Positions 1 through 10,650 of a stretch of DNA of 64,000 nucleotides are shown here, in pieces. The notes below the pieces were generated by a model. The model had not been told where the DNA came from. It was given only the letters and a program-made list of their open reading frames with translations, and did no database searches. The translations under genes and the position numbers were made by a program. Source of the stretch: Anthopleura xanthogrammica (lineage: Eukaryota > Cnidaria > Anthozoa > Actiniaria > Actiniidae); NCBI GenBank assembly GCA_964019055.1, contig OZ025206.1, positions 15,907,291 to 15,971,290 of the forward strand. Direction: 5' to 3'. Position 1 is the first letter of the stretch, and the number at the start of each line of letters is the position of its first letter.

Positions 1-1664
1 GTTTCCAATTTGCTTGAAATGATATTCGTATGACAAAAGAAAGCCTTACGTGTCATTTGGTTAATTATTAAGTAAAATCAGACAAGAGTACCTGATAATC
101 TTCCAAAAAAGTCGTTCAGTAAGCAGGTGGCGTATTTTAAGAGTTTGTCTAGTTGCTTTGGATTATCGTTTCGTCTCTACGATTTAGTTGAAATGTTCTA
201 ATCGTCAAAAGATTAAATTGGAACAAATTCCAATATGATCTTGACTTTCATGAAATGAAAATTGAAGTACTTAGGCCTTAAAAGTTAGAAAACAAAAAAC
301 CATGCACTATTTCTATGACCTTATGATTCTTCCTGCTCAAATAAAATCATAGTGATCAAAAATAGTTTTTTCTCATAAATCAAGTAAAGCCGAACTCAGA
401 AAAGGAGTGAAATATGAGTTTCTTCGCTAATGCCACTTTTTATTGGTTCACGAAGAAGGTCTGTTTTCTTTAATTATCATTATTTTTTTCCATAATAGGC
501 AGGTTACAAATTATGTTTAGTCGTGGTCTCATCTTCTCTCTATTTTATTCAGACTACAATGTTTAACCTTCCGAATTCTTATATCTTTTTTCACATAAAA
601 AAATACGACACATTTGACGATATTTCTATTTATATATATATATATATCAGTTAATTGATCATAGTTAATGGTTTTTAGGTTTCGTATACTTACCAGTAAT
701 CTTGCACTTCCAGGTGTTGACACCCTGGGATGAACCAAAATTCAAGGAAATTATCTCGGCAAATTGAAACTGAGCGTTCAGCGCATGTGCAGCAAAGTAC
801 AGTGCCAAGTCAAAATTATTCTGAAGAAAAGGAAAATATAAGTGTGCGGCTCATAATTACTAGTCTATGTGTTTGATATTTCATATTAGAGATTAACTCT
901 GCTAATACTATAGTTTTCATTAATACACCCCTTTTCGTCTTTCTGCCGATCCCAATGACCCTAGACCTGGTATATTCTCTCGTGTTTTGACTAATCGGTC
1001 ATGGAACTTACAGTGAGGACACTCGAACCATGAACACTTGATATTTTCATATTTTTTATCTTATGAATTTTCTTCTGCTTCAAACCTTCTGAAAATGAAG
1101 CACATTTCAATCGATTCACACAAGGGATAAAGAAGAAAAAACGTATGAAAAAAAACTCAAAGTGTTCACGGTTCGAGTGTCCTCACTGTAAAACGGTCTA
1201 GTGTTGAATAATTTTTTGACTGATGACATTGGAAGCCACTTTTCAGTAAAGGTATTCATGTGGGATGTTTCAAATCAAGGGTTCTTTCGAATTGATTTTG
1301 TTGTTGTTGTTTTTGTTTTTTGTTTTGTAGTTTTCCCCTGCGTTCAATCAAACGTATAAAAGCAGGGGACACAAACCTTTAAGAGTTTATAAATACAGTT
1401 CTTAATGTGTTTTTGATCAGCAAATATAATTATTTATATAATTATATAATATATTGAATGGCAACGCGACAGACTATTGTGGTTCGGTATTCGGTGGTAA
1501 GACTCGGTCTGATTCGCTCAACTTATTCCTGTTACCATAATATTGTGTCAAATTCGTTTATGTTTGCAGGTATGTAATAAAAATGTCTCAAGCTCAAAAC
1601 GATACTTGTTGACCTAGAAAAACCCCTAATTAATGTTTTCATAGGAAAATAACACTCAGATTCT
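1..1664. other. Intergenic, AT-rich, no gene seen
   Basis: No open frame here resembles a known protein and no exon with convincing splice sites was found. The stretch contains a mariner-like MITE (annotated separately) and short AT microsatellites near 630 and 1430. Confidence 0.6.
1011..1188. mobile_element. Tc1/mariner-like MITE, copy A
   Basis: A 178-bp non-coding element with near-perfect terminal inverted repeats of about 20 bp starting CAGTGAGGACACTCGAACC. It is flanked on both sides by TA (1009-1010 and 1189-1190), the target duplication typical of Tc1/mariner insertion. A second copy lies at 28987-29200 in the opposite orientation, with a similar interior. No transposase is present, so it is a non-autonomous element. 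Confidence 0.8.
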
Positions 1665-2244
1665 TTTAACCAAATCTCATGGTTAAAAAGCAGATATGCG
1701 TATAACATATAAGATATGACAGATATGACTGATAATTTTTTCCACTTTCATGAACAAGATATATCACTAACGGAAATGGATGGATACATACTTTAATATG
1801 AGATTAAAAATTACACATTCTAATCGAGGATTACAACGTTCGATGTCAAAGGCAATCAGTATTCGTTATGCCGTCCAAATGCTACACTAATGCTCTAAAT
1901 ATATATATAGTTCTTAAATACAATGCTTCCAATATATAGTTTATAGATGCAAAACACCAATCGCAGTCCTAAGTCTTTATAGGCAAATATAATGCAAAGC
2001 ACACTATTCTGTAGGTAACCTAAATAGCGGGTAAAAAGATTCAACAAATCCAACTCCCGCTAAACAATTAGAAGGAGGGCTTATAAATATGGAGTAATAA
2101 ATCTGCAAAACTGTTGATAACCGTCACATATCTTCACAGTCATTTGACAAGGTTACCTGCGTAGTCAAAAGCAAAATATTTTATAATATCTTACATGTAT
2201 CTAACGATCAAGTTGAAAAATAACTAATCAAATATCAAACACTT

Positions 2245-2510
2245 GTCTCTTCTATATAACAAAAATAAGAATAGAAATAAATAAATGGGATTCAGCAGTG
2301 GCACCTTTACAGAGTAACTCAGTATTCGTCCACTGAAATTCCGATTGGAATTTAGGGCAAAAAAACCCTCGAAGCACAAGAGAAAACCAACAAGCAAATG
2401 TACTCACAAATCTAATACGACACCGAGCCTGGCGTGATTCAAACCTGGGTCGCATTGGTGAGACGTGAGCACTCGGCTCACCGCTCTTAGCCACAGTGCT
2501 TACCGTGCTT
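2245..2510 (-). mobile_element. tRNA-derived SINE-like insertion
   Basis: Read on the minus strand, the element begins with a tRNA-like head. It has an A-box-like TGGCTAAGAGCGG (about 2483-2495) and a B-box-like GGTTTGAATCA spaced as in an RNA polymerase III promoter, followed by a non-tRNA body and an AT-rich tail. The matching place in the right arm of the duplication (around 9900-9920) has no such sequence, so this is an insertion into the left arm or a loss from the right. Exact ends and target duplication were not resolved. Confidence 0.6.
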
Positions 2511-2598
2511 ACTATAAAGTAACGTATTGCAGTTCTACGAAACGAGAATAAGTTTTGCCTAACGTATTACAGTTCAAGTAGCAAGTCGGATACTTATT

Positions 2599-3612
2599 TT
2601 AAGATGTGTAAAGATAAATATTTGCACAGTTGTGTAGAAAATCTTGGGGTCCCAATCTTGCATCAGAGTTCCGTGGCGTCTTAAAAAGCTGGTTTGTATT
2701 GAGACTACTTTCGTCGTTGATTCTGCGCGGCTTGGCAAACGTCTTTACGACTGATTTGCGGTACCTGGGAATGCGCCAGGCATACAGAAGGGGATTCAGA
2801 GCTGAATTCACATACAGGAATGGAATAGTCGAGCGATACAGTGCAAAATACCACCTTGTCTTGGTGCAGGGAGGGCAGTATGTGGTGATGGCCACTATAG
2901 TGAACCAGGGACTGTAGGAAAACACGAAACCAAGAATGACAAAGAAGGCTGTGTAGAACAGGAGTCTTTCTCTTTTCAGCTGTTGAACTTCGCGGATCCT
3001 TTCTTGTTGGGAAACGGCAGGCATGACAATTGTGCTCTTGGAACTCCGGAGTCTTTTCCTAAGTGCGATGTAGGTTGCCAAATAAGACATGGTGATGAGA
3101 ACTAAGGGACTGATGAAGAATGCATAATAGCTGATGTACTCGAAGATGACCTTGTCTAAAGCAAGTTCTATGATGCTTGCTAGAAAGCCTACCGTGCAGC
3201 AAACCAAGGCACATATCTTGACGTGTTTGATTGTCACATAGTTACGGTAGAAATGGGGGAATGCGACAGCAATGAATCTTTCAAATGTAAAGACAGTTAC
3301 TACAAGAATACCACTTCTTACTGTAAACTGAGACACAAGCTTTTCTTGGAGCACGCCTCTTATCCTCAGCGATGGTATTCCTTGTGAGTTGAGGATGCTA
3401 AAAATTCCAACGTTGGATGCTGTAACGGCTCCTGTCAGAAAGTCTGTCACGGCTATGCAAGCAATACAGGCCGAGCCACCGTTCCTAAAGCAGCGAAGAG
3501 GATCGCGAAAAATGGTGATCAGAAGAGCACCGTTGGTCAGAGATGTGACAAGAGCGATAACTAGAAGAACCACCCCATTCCACAGCAGTACTTCGCTATG
3601 AAAACTATCCAT
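2599..3612 (-). CDS. Class A (rhodopsin-like) orphan GPCR, copy 1
   Basis: Intronless gene for a 337-aa seven-transmembrane receptor. The ATG at 3612 starts MDSFHSEVLL and is followed by TM1 with the conserved Asn (SLTNGALL). TM2 carries LxxxD as IAVTDFLTG, TM3 ends in ERF in place of DRY, TM6 has YSPW in place of CWxP, and TM7 has NPLLY, the NPxxY motif. The third intracellular loop is rich in Lys, Arg and Gln. No ligand can be assigned. Cnidarian genomes contain many such intronless orphan receptors, formerly grouped with adenosine- or melanocortin-like families. The tail differs from copy 2 (8824-9822) by small indels and a longer end. The frame is intact and probably functional. Confidence 0.88.
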   Translation of the reverse strand: MDSFHSEVLLWNGVVLLVIALVTSLTNGALLITIFRDPLRCFRNGGSACIACIAVTDFLTGAVTASNVGIFSILNSQGIPSLRIRGVLQEKLVSQFTVRSGILVVTVFTFERFIAVAFPHFYRNYVTIKHVKICALVCCTVGFLASIIELALDKVIFEYISYYAFFISPLVLITMSYLATYIALRKRLRSSKSTIVMPAVSQQERIREVQQLKRERLLFYTAFFVILGFVFSYSPWFTIVAITTYCPPCTKTRWYFALYRSTIPFLYVNSALNPLLYAWRIPRYRKSVVKTFAKPRRINDESSLNTNQLFKTPRNSDARLGPQDFLHNCANIYLYTS

Positions 3613-4141
3613 AGCTAGAAGACGGAATGAACAGCTCGACTAACAAGCCAAGTAAATACATCTCCAAGGTTTGGGAGAAAATGCTTCTGTCGCTTTTGTT
3701 TAACTTCAGTTACTACGTCATGAATTTTATAATGGCAGTTATAATGAAGGTAGGGGATTCTATATGAGTTCATTTCAAAAAAAATTACAATGGAACTAAT
3801 ACGTATATATTTTCTTTCTTTTTATTCTTGCCGTTTCCGCTTATTTTTCTCCCTCTTCCTCCACGTTTCCTCTTAATTGTTGTTATACTAAAAAGCGGCA
3901 TAAGAGCATAACAACGCATCATTTGCTTCCCTTGTTGCTAATTGGGTCATTCTAAAGCTTGAATCTTCAGAAAACCTAACGTTCTGGAACAATATGATAA
4001 AATCAAAACCGAGGGAAATTGGAGGATATTGTCTTGTTGATTTTTTAGATTAATTATTTCTAGTGCACGTACTACTCGTGCATGTCATTTCTTAAATAAC
4101 GGGTCAACAGCAGCTGTTTGTGGTTCTCAAACGTCCTTTTA

Positions 4142-4515
4142 TATATTAAGTTTGTTTACTCTTTTGGAAACTGAACATGTTTTATATCGACATGCAATTA
4201 ATCTTTTTTCGGGTGAATAGTATTCGTTAAAGCCATAAGAACAAATGATCGCATCTACTTATCGATACTGCACGAAATGGTCAACAGAAAAAGGTACCAT
4301 TATTAAAGTACTTAAGTTTTTTATTATTTTTTCATATTAAGTTTGCTTACTCTTTTGGAAACTGAACATGTTTTATATCGACATGCAATTAATCTTGTTT
4401 TGGGTGAATAGTATTCGTTAAAGCCATAAGAACAAATGATCGCATCTACTTCAGTGATACTGCACGAAATGGTCCACAGAAACAAGTTACCATTTTTAAG
4501 TACTTAAGTTCTTTG
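4142..4515. repeat. Tandem duplication of a roughly 190-bp unit
   Basis: About 4146-4330 is repeated head-to-tail at about 4335-4515 with only scattered differences. Both copies share TTTGGAAACTGAACATG, CGACATGCAATTAATC and the segment ending in TACTGCACGAAATGGTC. No coding potential was seen. Confidence 0.8.
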
Positions 4516-4582
4516 TTTATTAATTTTTTTCGTCAGAAATTATTCGTTTCTATTTATCAAATGAGAGAGAGGGGAGAGAGAG

Positions 4583-4734
4583 CAGGGCCGTAGCAGGAGG
4601 AGGGGCCGGGGGCCTGCCCCCAATAATTTAGGTACTGTATATCATGTTGAACCCTAAAAAATTTAGGTCTGTTACACCCACGATACTTTTGACCTAGGGC
4701 CCCACCAAATACTTTTGGCCTTGCTACGGCCCTG
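4583..4734. mobile_element. hAT-like MITE
   Basis: A 152-bp element bounded by a perfect 13-bp inverted repeat, CAGGGCCGTAGCA and its complement. The flanks on both sides read GAGAGAG, compatible with a short target duplication, though the surrounding GA-rich DNA makes this weak. The CAGGG terminus resembles hAT elements. It has no coding capacity. Confidence 0.55.
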
Positions 4735-5002
4735 GAGAGAGAAAAAAAAGGAGAGAGGAAGAATGAGTTTTTAGTACAAGAGTAGAAAACCAAGATGACT
4801 AAAAGAAGTGGTGGTTATCGAATTTGCTTAGATACCATTTTTATTTTTTTTAAATAATGAGGCTTACGTTCATTTTTGGAATAAAAATGAAACTTTTAAA
4901 GTACCTATATTCGATGAAAAATTTACCTATCCAATTGGAATTTAAAAAAATGCTATTAAAACCCATACAGTAATCTTTTTACGGAAAGTTTTATATGTAT
5001 TT

Positions 5003-5225
5003 GCATTAGTAACTTTATATCTTTAAAGGAAAAAGCGAGTATTTTGATTTTCATAAGAGAGAGCTCTGGAATCGAACCCGTCCCCCCCCCCCCCCCGTCC
5101 CCCCCCCCCCCCCCCCCGCATTAGTAACTTTATATCTTTAAAGGAAAAAGCGAGTATTTTGATTTTCATAAGAGAGAGCTCTGGAATCGAACCCGTCCCC
5201 CCCCCCCCCCCCCCCCCCCCCCCCA
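5003..5225. repeat. Direct duplication with poly-C tracts
   Basis: The stretch at about 5003-5117, ending in C-runs, is repeated at about 5118-5225 and ends in a longer C-run. The shared part includes TTTAAAGGAAAAAGCGAG and CTCTGGAATCGAACCCGTC. C-run lengths differ (14, then 19, then 28), as expected of unstable homopolymers. Confidence 0.8.
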
Positions 5226-6031
5226 CAGCAACGCCATTGCTACACGGTGATGAGTATTCATGTGCAACTTTCCATTGGAATCTGATTTATTTTGGAAGGG
5301 TTATTTTAATTTTAAGATTTGCAGTAAGTCTGAGCACCACTTATGACATTCGGGAAAAAATGAATATCTCTGGAACAAAACAAGATATCGAAAAACGAGG
5401 AACGTCATTCTTATATATATTCAAAGCACTTCTTCATAAAATAAAGATTGGATAGGCACATCAAAATAACATCCGTCCATTGCTATTTATCTGCACAGCT
5501 TTCATTTGCCCTTTCTATAAACGGTCCAATGAAAGGTTCTGTTTTGTTCAAAAGGTTTATTCAACTTTTAGGCCGATCTTTTCAGCTACTCCAACATGAA
5601 TTGACGAGACAGCAAAAACAACGCTCGCTGATTTTGAACAATAAGCCCTGTTTGCAGATACAAAAGCCCGTAATGGGAAAACAAAAGCCCTTTTAAAGGG
5701 AATACATAATTGAGCCTCTTATTTCACAACTACTTAATTCAAACATTGACAAAAGTGTACGTACCAAGGACGTTTGGGGGGGGGGGGGGGGGGTGGTAGG
5801 TGCGAGCTTGATGAAAACGGACCAACTTATAATTTTCAATAGAGTTCACGCTATATATCCGTGAGTGTAGTGGTATTAAGTTATCAACTATTTATTTTTT
5901 GGAAGCGTGGCATTCCATCCAATACAAAATTGCGCTTATACGATCTAGCGCGAGCAATCAACACTAAATTTCAAACTATTCTGCTCCAGTGATGATATCA
6001 AGATCGGATAGCGCTCTCCGATGGATAACTC

Positions 6032-6569
6032 CTTATTGGATACGTTGATGCTAAGATCATAGTTAATGGAGTGGAATGGTTTGGAAACGTATTGTTCTAG
6101 GTTTTTGTTCAACCTTTTCTATTGTTATATGACGTTGACCGTGCACAGAGAAGAAAAAGTTGCAGCGTTTGTTCATCATAATTTAGAGAACATAGACGTT
6201 TTTTCCTCAAAAATGTTCTAAAATAGGAGATATTTCTTAATTAATTCTATATGATAAAAATTAATTGTTTACTGAAAAGGGTAATCACCTTTTTGAACGC
6301 TTTCTTATCTATCATCTAGTAACTTAACTGTATCTGCGGGGAATTATTTATCCTCTTCTTTGTAATCTTAGAATGAAAATTTTACACTTTCAAAATGATC
6401 GTACATGAAAATAGTACAGAAACTAGTATTTTCAGCCATACTTGCTTTGGTTCATTGTGCACGGTCAATAACACGTGATGGTACGTTTCAACATCGCTCG
6501 CCAAACAAAAACCTAGAACAATAGGTTTCCAAACCATTCCACTCCATTAACTATGCTAAGATCCAATAA
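6032..6569. mobile_element. Foldback element at centre of GPCR palindrome
   Basis: About 6032-6111 and 6501-6569 form long imperfect inverted repeats sharing TTAATGGAGTGGAATGG and TTGTTCTAGGTTTTTGTT. The roughly 390-bp interior is non-coding and carries a second short inverted pair around GACCGTGCAC and GTGCACGGTC. The right end abuts the 42-bp minisatellite. Confidence 0.7.
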
Positions 6570-6587
6570 ATATATCAAGTGCACAAG

Positions 6588-7850
6588 CTTTTAAGGCCAA
6601 AGGATTAATCAATAGTAACAAATAAACAGGTTTTAAGGCCAAAGGATTAATCAATAGTAACAAATAAACAGGTTTTAAGGCCAAAGGATTAATCAATAGT
6701 AACAAATAAACAGGTTTTAAGGCCAAAGGATTAATCAATAGTAACAAATAAACAGGTTTTAAGGCCAAAGGATTAATCAATAGTAACAAATAAACAGGTT
6801 TTAAGGCCAAAGGATTAATCAATAGTAACAAATAAACAGGTTTTAAGGCCAAAGGATTAATCAATAGTAACAAATAAACAGGTTTTAAGGCCAAAGGATT
6901 AATCAATAGTAACAAATAAACAGGTTTTAAGGCCAAAGGATTAATCAATAGTAACAAATAAACAGGTTTTAAGGCCAAAGGATTAATCAATAGTAACAAA
7001 TAAACAGGTTTTAAGGCCAAAGGATTAATCAATAGTAACAAATAAACAGGTTTTAAGGCCAAAGGATTAATCAATAGTAACAAATAAACAGGTTTTAAGG
7101 CCAAAGGATTAATCAATAGTAACAAATAAACAGGTTTTAAGGCCAAAGGATTAATCAATAGTAACAAATAAACAGGTTTTAAGGCCAAAGGATTAATCAA
7201 TAGTAACAAATAAACAGGTTTTAAGGCCAAAGGATTAATCAATAGTAACAAATAAACAGGTTTTAAGGCCAAAGGATTAATCAATAGTAACAAATAAACA
7301 GGTTTTAAGGCCAAAGGATTAATCAATAGTAACAAATAAACAGGTTTTAAGGCCAAAGGATTAATCAATAGTAACAAATAAACAGGTTTTAAGGCCAAAG
7401 GATTAATCAATAGTAACAAATAAACAGGTTTTAAGGCCAAAGGATTAATCAATAGTAACAAATAAACAGGTTTTAAGGCCAAAGGATTAATCAATAGTAA
7501 CAAATAAACAGGTTTTAAGGCCAAAGGATTAATCAATAGTAACAAATAAACAGGTTTTAAGGCCAAAGGATTAATCAATAGTAACAAATAAACAGGTTTT
7601 AAGGCCAAAGGATTAATCAATAGTAACAAATAAACAGGTTTTAAGGCCAAAGGATTAATCAATAGTAACAAATAAACAGGTTTTAAGGCCAAAGGATTAA
7701 TCAATAGTAACAAATAAACAGGTTTTAAGGCCAAAGGATTAATCAATAGTAACAAATAAACAGGTTTTAAGGCCAAAGGATTAATCAATAGTAACAAATA
7801 AACAGGTTTTAAGGCCAAAGGATTAATCAATAGTAACAAATAAACAGGTT
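6588..7850. repeat. 42-bp minisatellite, about 30 identical copies
   Basis: The unit, containing TTTTAAGGCCAAAGGATTAA and ATCAATAGTAACAAATAAAC, repeats every 42 bp with no difference seen between copies; the printed sequence repeats exactly every 420 bases. Because 42 is a multiple of 3, one minus frame stays open for over 400 codons, but this is a by-product of the repeat and not a gene. Identity suggests very recent expansion or strong homogenisation. Confidence 0.95.
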
Positions 7851-8689
7851 TTTACGTTTTTCGTTCAGTAAAATTCAGCACACAGGAAGTGACGTAAGCA
7901 CGAAGACTTATATCAGTTGATTGAAACCCAGCAATAGAATATTTTATAAGGAACTTCCTTTGTCCGTTAAAAGGCTGTTCACTGACAACCAAATAGAAAG
8001 AACTATCGATCATGAGCAAGACCTGACCTTGGGCTATCTAAAAAATAGCCCAACCGGGAATTCACATGGCGCGCGTGATATTAAGAAGTTTTCCTCTCTT
8101 ATTTATGCTCTCTTGGTTAAAGTAATCAAGAATTCAATTAATTTTGATTCAAGTAGCGAATTTGAATTGGCTAGCTGGAGACAAGCGAAAACTTCTAAGT
8201 TTAGTCTTTCTTATTTGAATTAAATAAAAGTTAAAAACGAAAATATCCCTTTATTAAGCATCTCAGAAAAGGCTTATTTACCCTGCATTGACACGGATAA
8301 CAAAATGAACAGACGATAAAAGGAGTTTTTGCCATACGGCAAATCTTGCAAAATTTCGAAATAATTCAATCGTTAAGTTGGACCGCCTGGCTATATTAAA
8401 GAACGCGCGCTGACTGGTCAAATCGTCAATTCGAGATCACCTGGTAGACTCTTGGCGGATGTTTGCTCGATTTTAACATTAAACTATTGTTTTCAAAGTC
8501 AGGTAACAGTACGACGAATATAAAGCATACGCTTGACAACCATATCCATCAGATATTCGTCCGATTTGCTGTCGCTGTTTAACAAAGGCGAATATTAGTA
8601 ACAGAAAGTAACATTCTCACCAAACATTTGCAGGTTTTCACATGCTTGTTAGTCGAGCTGTTGATTCCGTTTCCTCTCCCTTAAATAAA
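7851..8689. other. Spacer between minisatellite and right GPCR arm
   Basis: No recognisable gene. A 100-codon open frame at 7921-8223 starts with TTG and matches no family I know. Around 8640-8680 there is a second partial copy of the GPCR 5' flank (TTGTTAGTCGAGCTGTT), so the duplication endpoint is complex. Confidence 0.5.
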
Positions 8690-10520
8690 TTCATTATGGA
8701 TTTCATGACGCACGAAGTTGAACAAAAGCGACAGAAGCATTAAAATTCTGACTTAAACCCGAAGTTGGAGGTTGGGTTTTTTCTTAGCTAGTGAAGTCGA
8801 GCTGTTCATCCCGTCTTCTAACTATGGATAGTTTTCATAGTGAAGTACTGCTGTGGAATGGGGTGGTTCTTCTGGTTATCGCTCTTATCACATCTCTGAC
8901 CAACGGTGCTCTTCTGATCACGATTTTTCGTGATCCTCTTCGCTGCTTTAGGAACGGTGGCTCGGCCTGTATTGCTTGCCTAGCTGTGACAGACTTTCTG
9001 ACAGGAGCCGTTACATCGTCCAACGTTGGGATTTTCAGCATCCTCAACTCACAAGGAATAACATCGCTGAGGATAAGAGGCGTGCTCCAAGAAAAGCTTG
9101 TGTCTCAGTTTACAGTTTACAGTGGTATTCTTGTAGTAACTGTCTTTACATTTGAAAGATTCATTGCTGTCGCATTCCCCTATTTCTACCGTAACTATGT
9201 GACAATCAAACACGTCAAAATATGTGCCTTGGTTTGCTGCACGGTGGGCTTTCTAGCAAGCATCTTAGAACTTGCTTTAGACAAGGTCATCTTCGAGTAC
9301 ATCAGCTATTATGCATTCTTCATCAGTCCCCTAGTTCTCATCACCATGTCTTATTTGGCAACCTACATCGCACTTAGGAAAAGACTCCGGAGTTCCAAGA
9401 GTACAATTGTCATGCCTGCCGTTTCCCAACAAGAAAGGATCCGCGAAGTTCAACAGCTGAAAAGAGAAAGACTCCTGTTCTACACAGCCTTCTTTGTCAT
9501 TCTTGGTTTCGTGTTTTCCTACAGTCCCTGGTTCACTATAGTGGCCATCACCACATACTGCCCTCCCTGCACCAAGACAAGGTGGTATTTTGCACTGTAT
9601 CGCTCGACTATTCCATTCCTGTATGTGAATTCAGCTCTGAATCCCCTTCTGTATGCCTGGCGCATTCCCAGGTACCGCAAATCAGTCGTAAAAACTTTTG
9701 CCAAGTCTAGAATGAACGACGAAAGTACTAGTAGTCTCAATACAATCCATCTGTTCAAGACGCCAAGGAACTCCGATACAAGATTGGGATCCAATGTTTT
9801 ACTCCGCTCTGCAAATATTTAATTTAACACACCTTTAAAAAGTATTATTCTTGCTACTTAGATCCGTTAGGCAAGCGTTTGGCACTTGACAAGTTCTCTT
9901 GAACTTGATCGTAAGATACATCATGCAGTAAGATATGAAAAAAATATTTCGCTAGCTTTTGACTACGCACGTAACCTCGTCAAACGCCGACTGTGAAGAT
10001 AAGTGACGGTTATCAACAGTCTTGCAGATTTAAAACTCTAAAATGTATTAGTCCTCCTTCGATTTTTTTCGCTGGAGTCCAAGAATACAAAACCGTACTG
10101 TAACTAAGGGGTCCAATAACACTAATTTGATTTGTTGAATCTTTTTACCCGCTATTTAGGTTACCTACAGAATAGTGTGCTTTGCATTATATGTGCCTGT
10201 AAAGACTTAGGACTGCGATTGGTGTTTTGCATCTATAAACTGTATATTGGAAGCATTGTATTTAAGAACTATATATATATTTAGAGCATTAGTGTAGCAT
10301 TTGGACGGCATAACGAATACTGATTGCCTTTGACATCAAACGTTGTAATCCTCGATTAGAATGTGTAAGTTTTAAACTCCCATTAAAGTATGTATCCATC
10401 CATTTCTGTGAATGATGTATCGTGTCTATGAAAGTGGAAATCATTATCAGGAATATTTTAAATCACAACGTATGTATATTAGCTGCGCATGCTTTTTAAC
10501 GGCATGAGATTTGACAAGAT
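8690..10520. repeat. Right arm of large inverted duplication (GPCR copy 2)
   Basis: Reverse complement of 1665-3740, covering the GPCR gene and both flanks but lacking the SINE-like block of the left arm. Similarity is highest in the coding region and drops in the flanks, as expected if the coding sequence is under constraint or gene conversion. Confidence 0.85.
8824..9822 (+). CDS. Class A (rhodopsin-like) orphan GPCR, copy 2
   Basis: Intronless gene for a 332-aa receptor, starting at the ATG that matches copy 1. The frame extends upstream to a GTG at 8791, but the shared MDSFHSEVLL start makes 8824 the better choice. It has the same landmarks as copy 1: TM1 TNGALL, TM2 LAVTDFLTG, TM3 FERFIAV, TM6 FSYSPWF and TM7 NPLLY. 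The proteins differ at only a handful of positions before the C-terminal tail, where this copy reads SRMNDESTSS and ends SANI. The frame is intact, so both copies are likely expressed genes with the same unknown ligand class. Confidence 0.88.
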   Translation: MDSFHSEVLLWNGVVLLVIALITSLTNGALLITIFRDPLRCFRNGGSACIACLAVTDFLTGAVTSSNVGIFSILNSQGITSLRIRGVLQEKLVSQFTVYSGILVVTVFTFERFIAVAFPYFYRNYVTIKHVKICALVCCTVGFLASILELALDKVIFEYISYYAFFISPLVLITMSYLATYIALRKRLRSSKSTIVMPAVSQQERIREVQQLKRERLLFYTAFFVILGFVFSYSPWFTIVAITTYCPPCTKTRWYFALYRSTIPFLYVNSALNPLLYAWRIPRYRKSVVKTFAKSRMNDESTSSLNTIHLFKTPRNSDTRLGSNVLLRSANI

Positions 10521-10650
10521 GACAAGATGGTATGTTGTACTGTATCGCTCGACTATTCCATTCCTGGATGTGAATTCAGCGCTGAATCCACTGCTGTATA
10601 CCTTGCGCATTCCTACTAGTACCGCAATTCAGTCTTTAAAACTATGGTAA
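10519..10650 (+). pseudogene. GPCR TM7 fragment, broken third copy
   Basis: This short stretch translates to TRWYVVLYRSTIPFLDV followed by NSALNPLLYTLRIPT, matching extracellular loop 3 and TM7 of the two GPCRs (9578-9680). After that it shifts frame (an extra ACTAGT-like insertion before TACCGCAATTCAGTC) and stops. No upstream receptor sequence is present, so it is a relic of another duplication copy. Confidence 0.85.

Larger units (their letters stand above)
1665..3740. repeat. Left arm of large inverted duplication (GPCR copy 1)
   Basis: This segment is the reverse complement, with divergence, of 8690-10520. The match covers the GPCR coding region, its 5' flank (for example the run around 3620-3735 against 8690-8823) and its 3' flank (for example 1780-2160 against 9955-10440). 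The main length difference is a SINE-like insertion around 2245-2510 that the right arm lacks. The two arms form an imperfect palindrome centred near 6.1-6.2 kb. Confidence 0.85.
3741..6030. other. Intergenic, repeats only
   Basis: No gene seen. The region holds a roughly 190-bp tandem duplication, a small hAT-like MITE, a direct duplication with poly-C tracts, and a poly-G run at about 5776-5793. Confidence 0.6.

Noticed and set aside
6556..7839. 427-codon minus frame of LLLLINPLALKPVY repeats
   Set aside because: Pure product of the 42-bp minisatellite, whose period is a multiple of three; no independent coding evidence.
7921..8223. 100-codon plus-strand frame
   Set aside because: Starts with TTG and has no recognised motif, homologue or splice context; could be chance.
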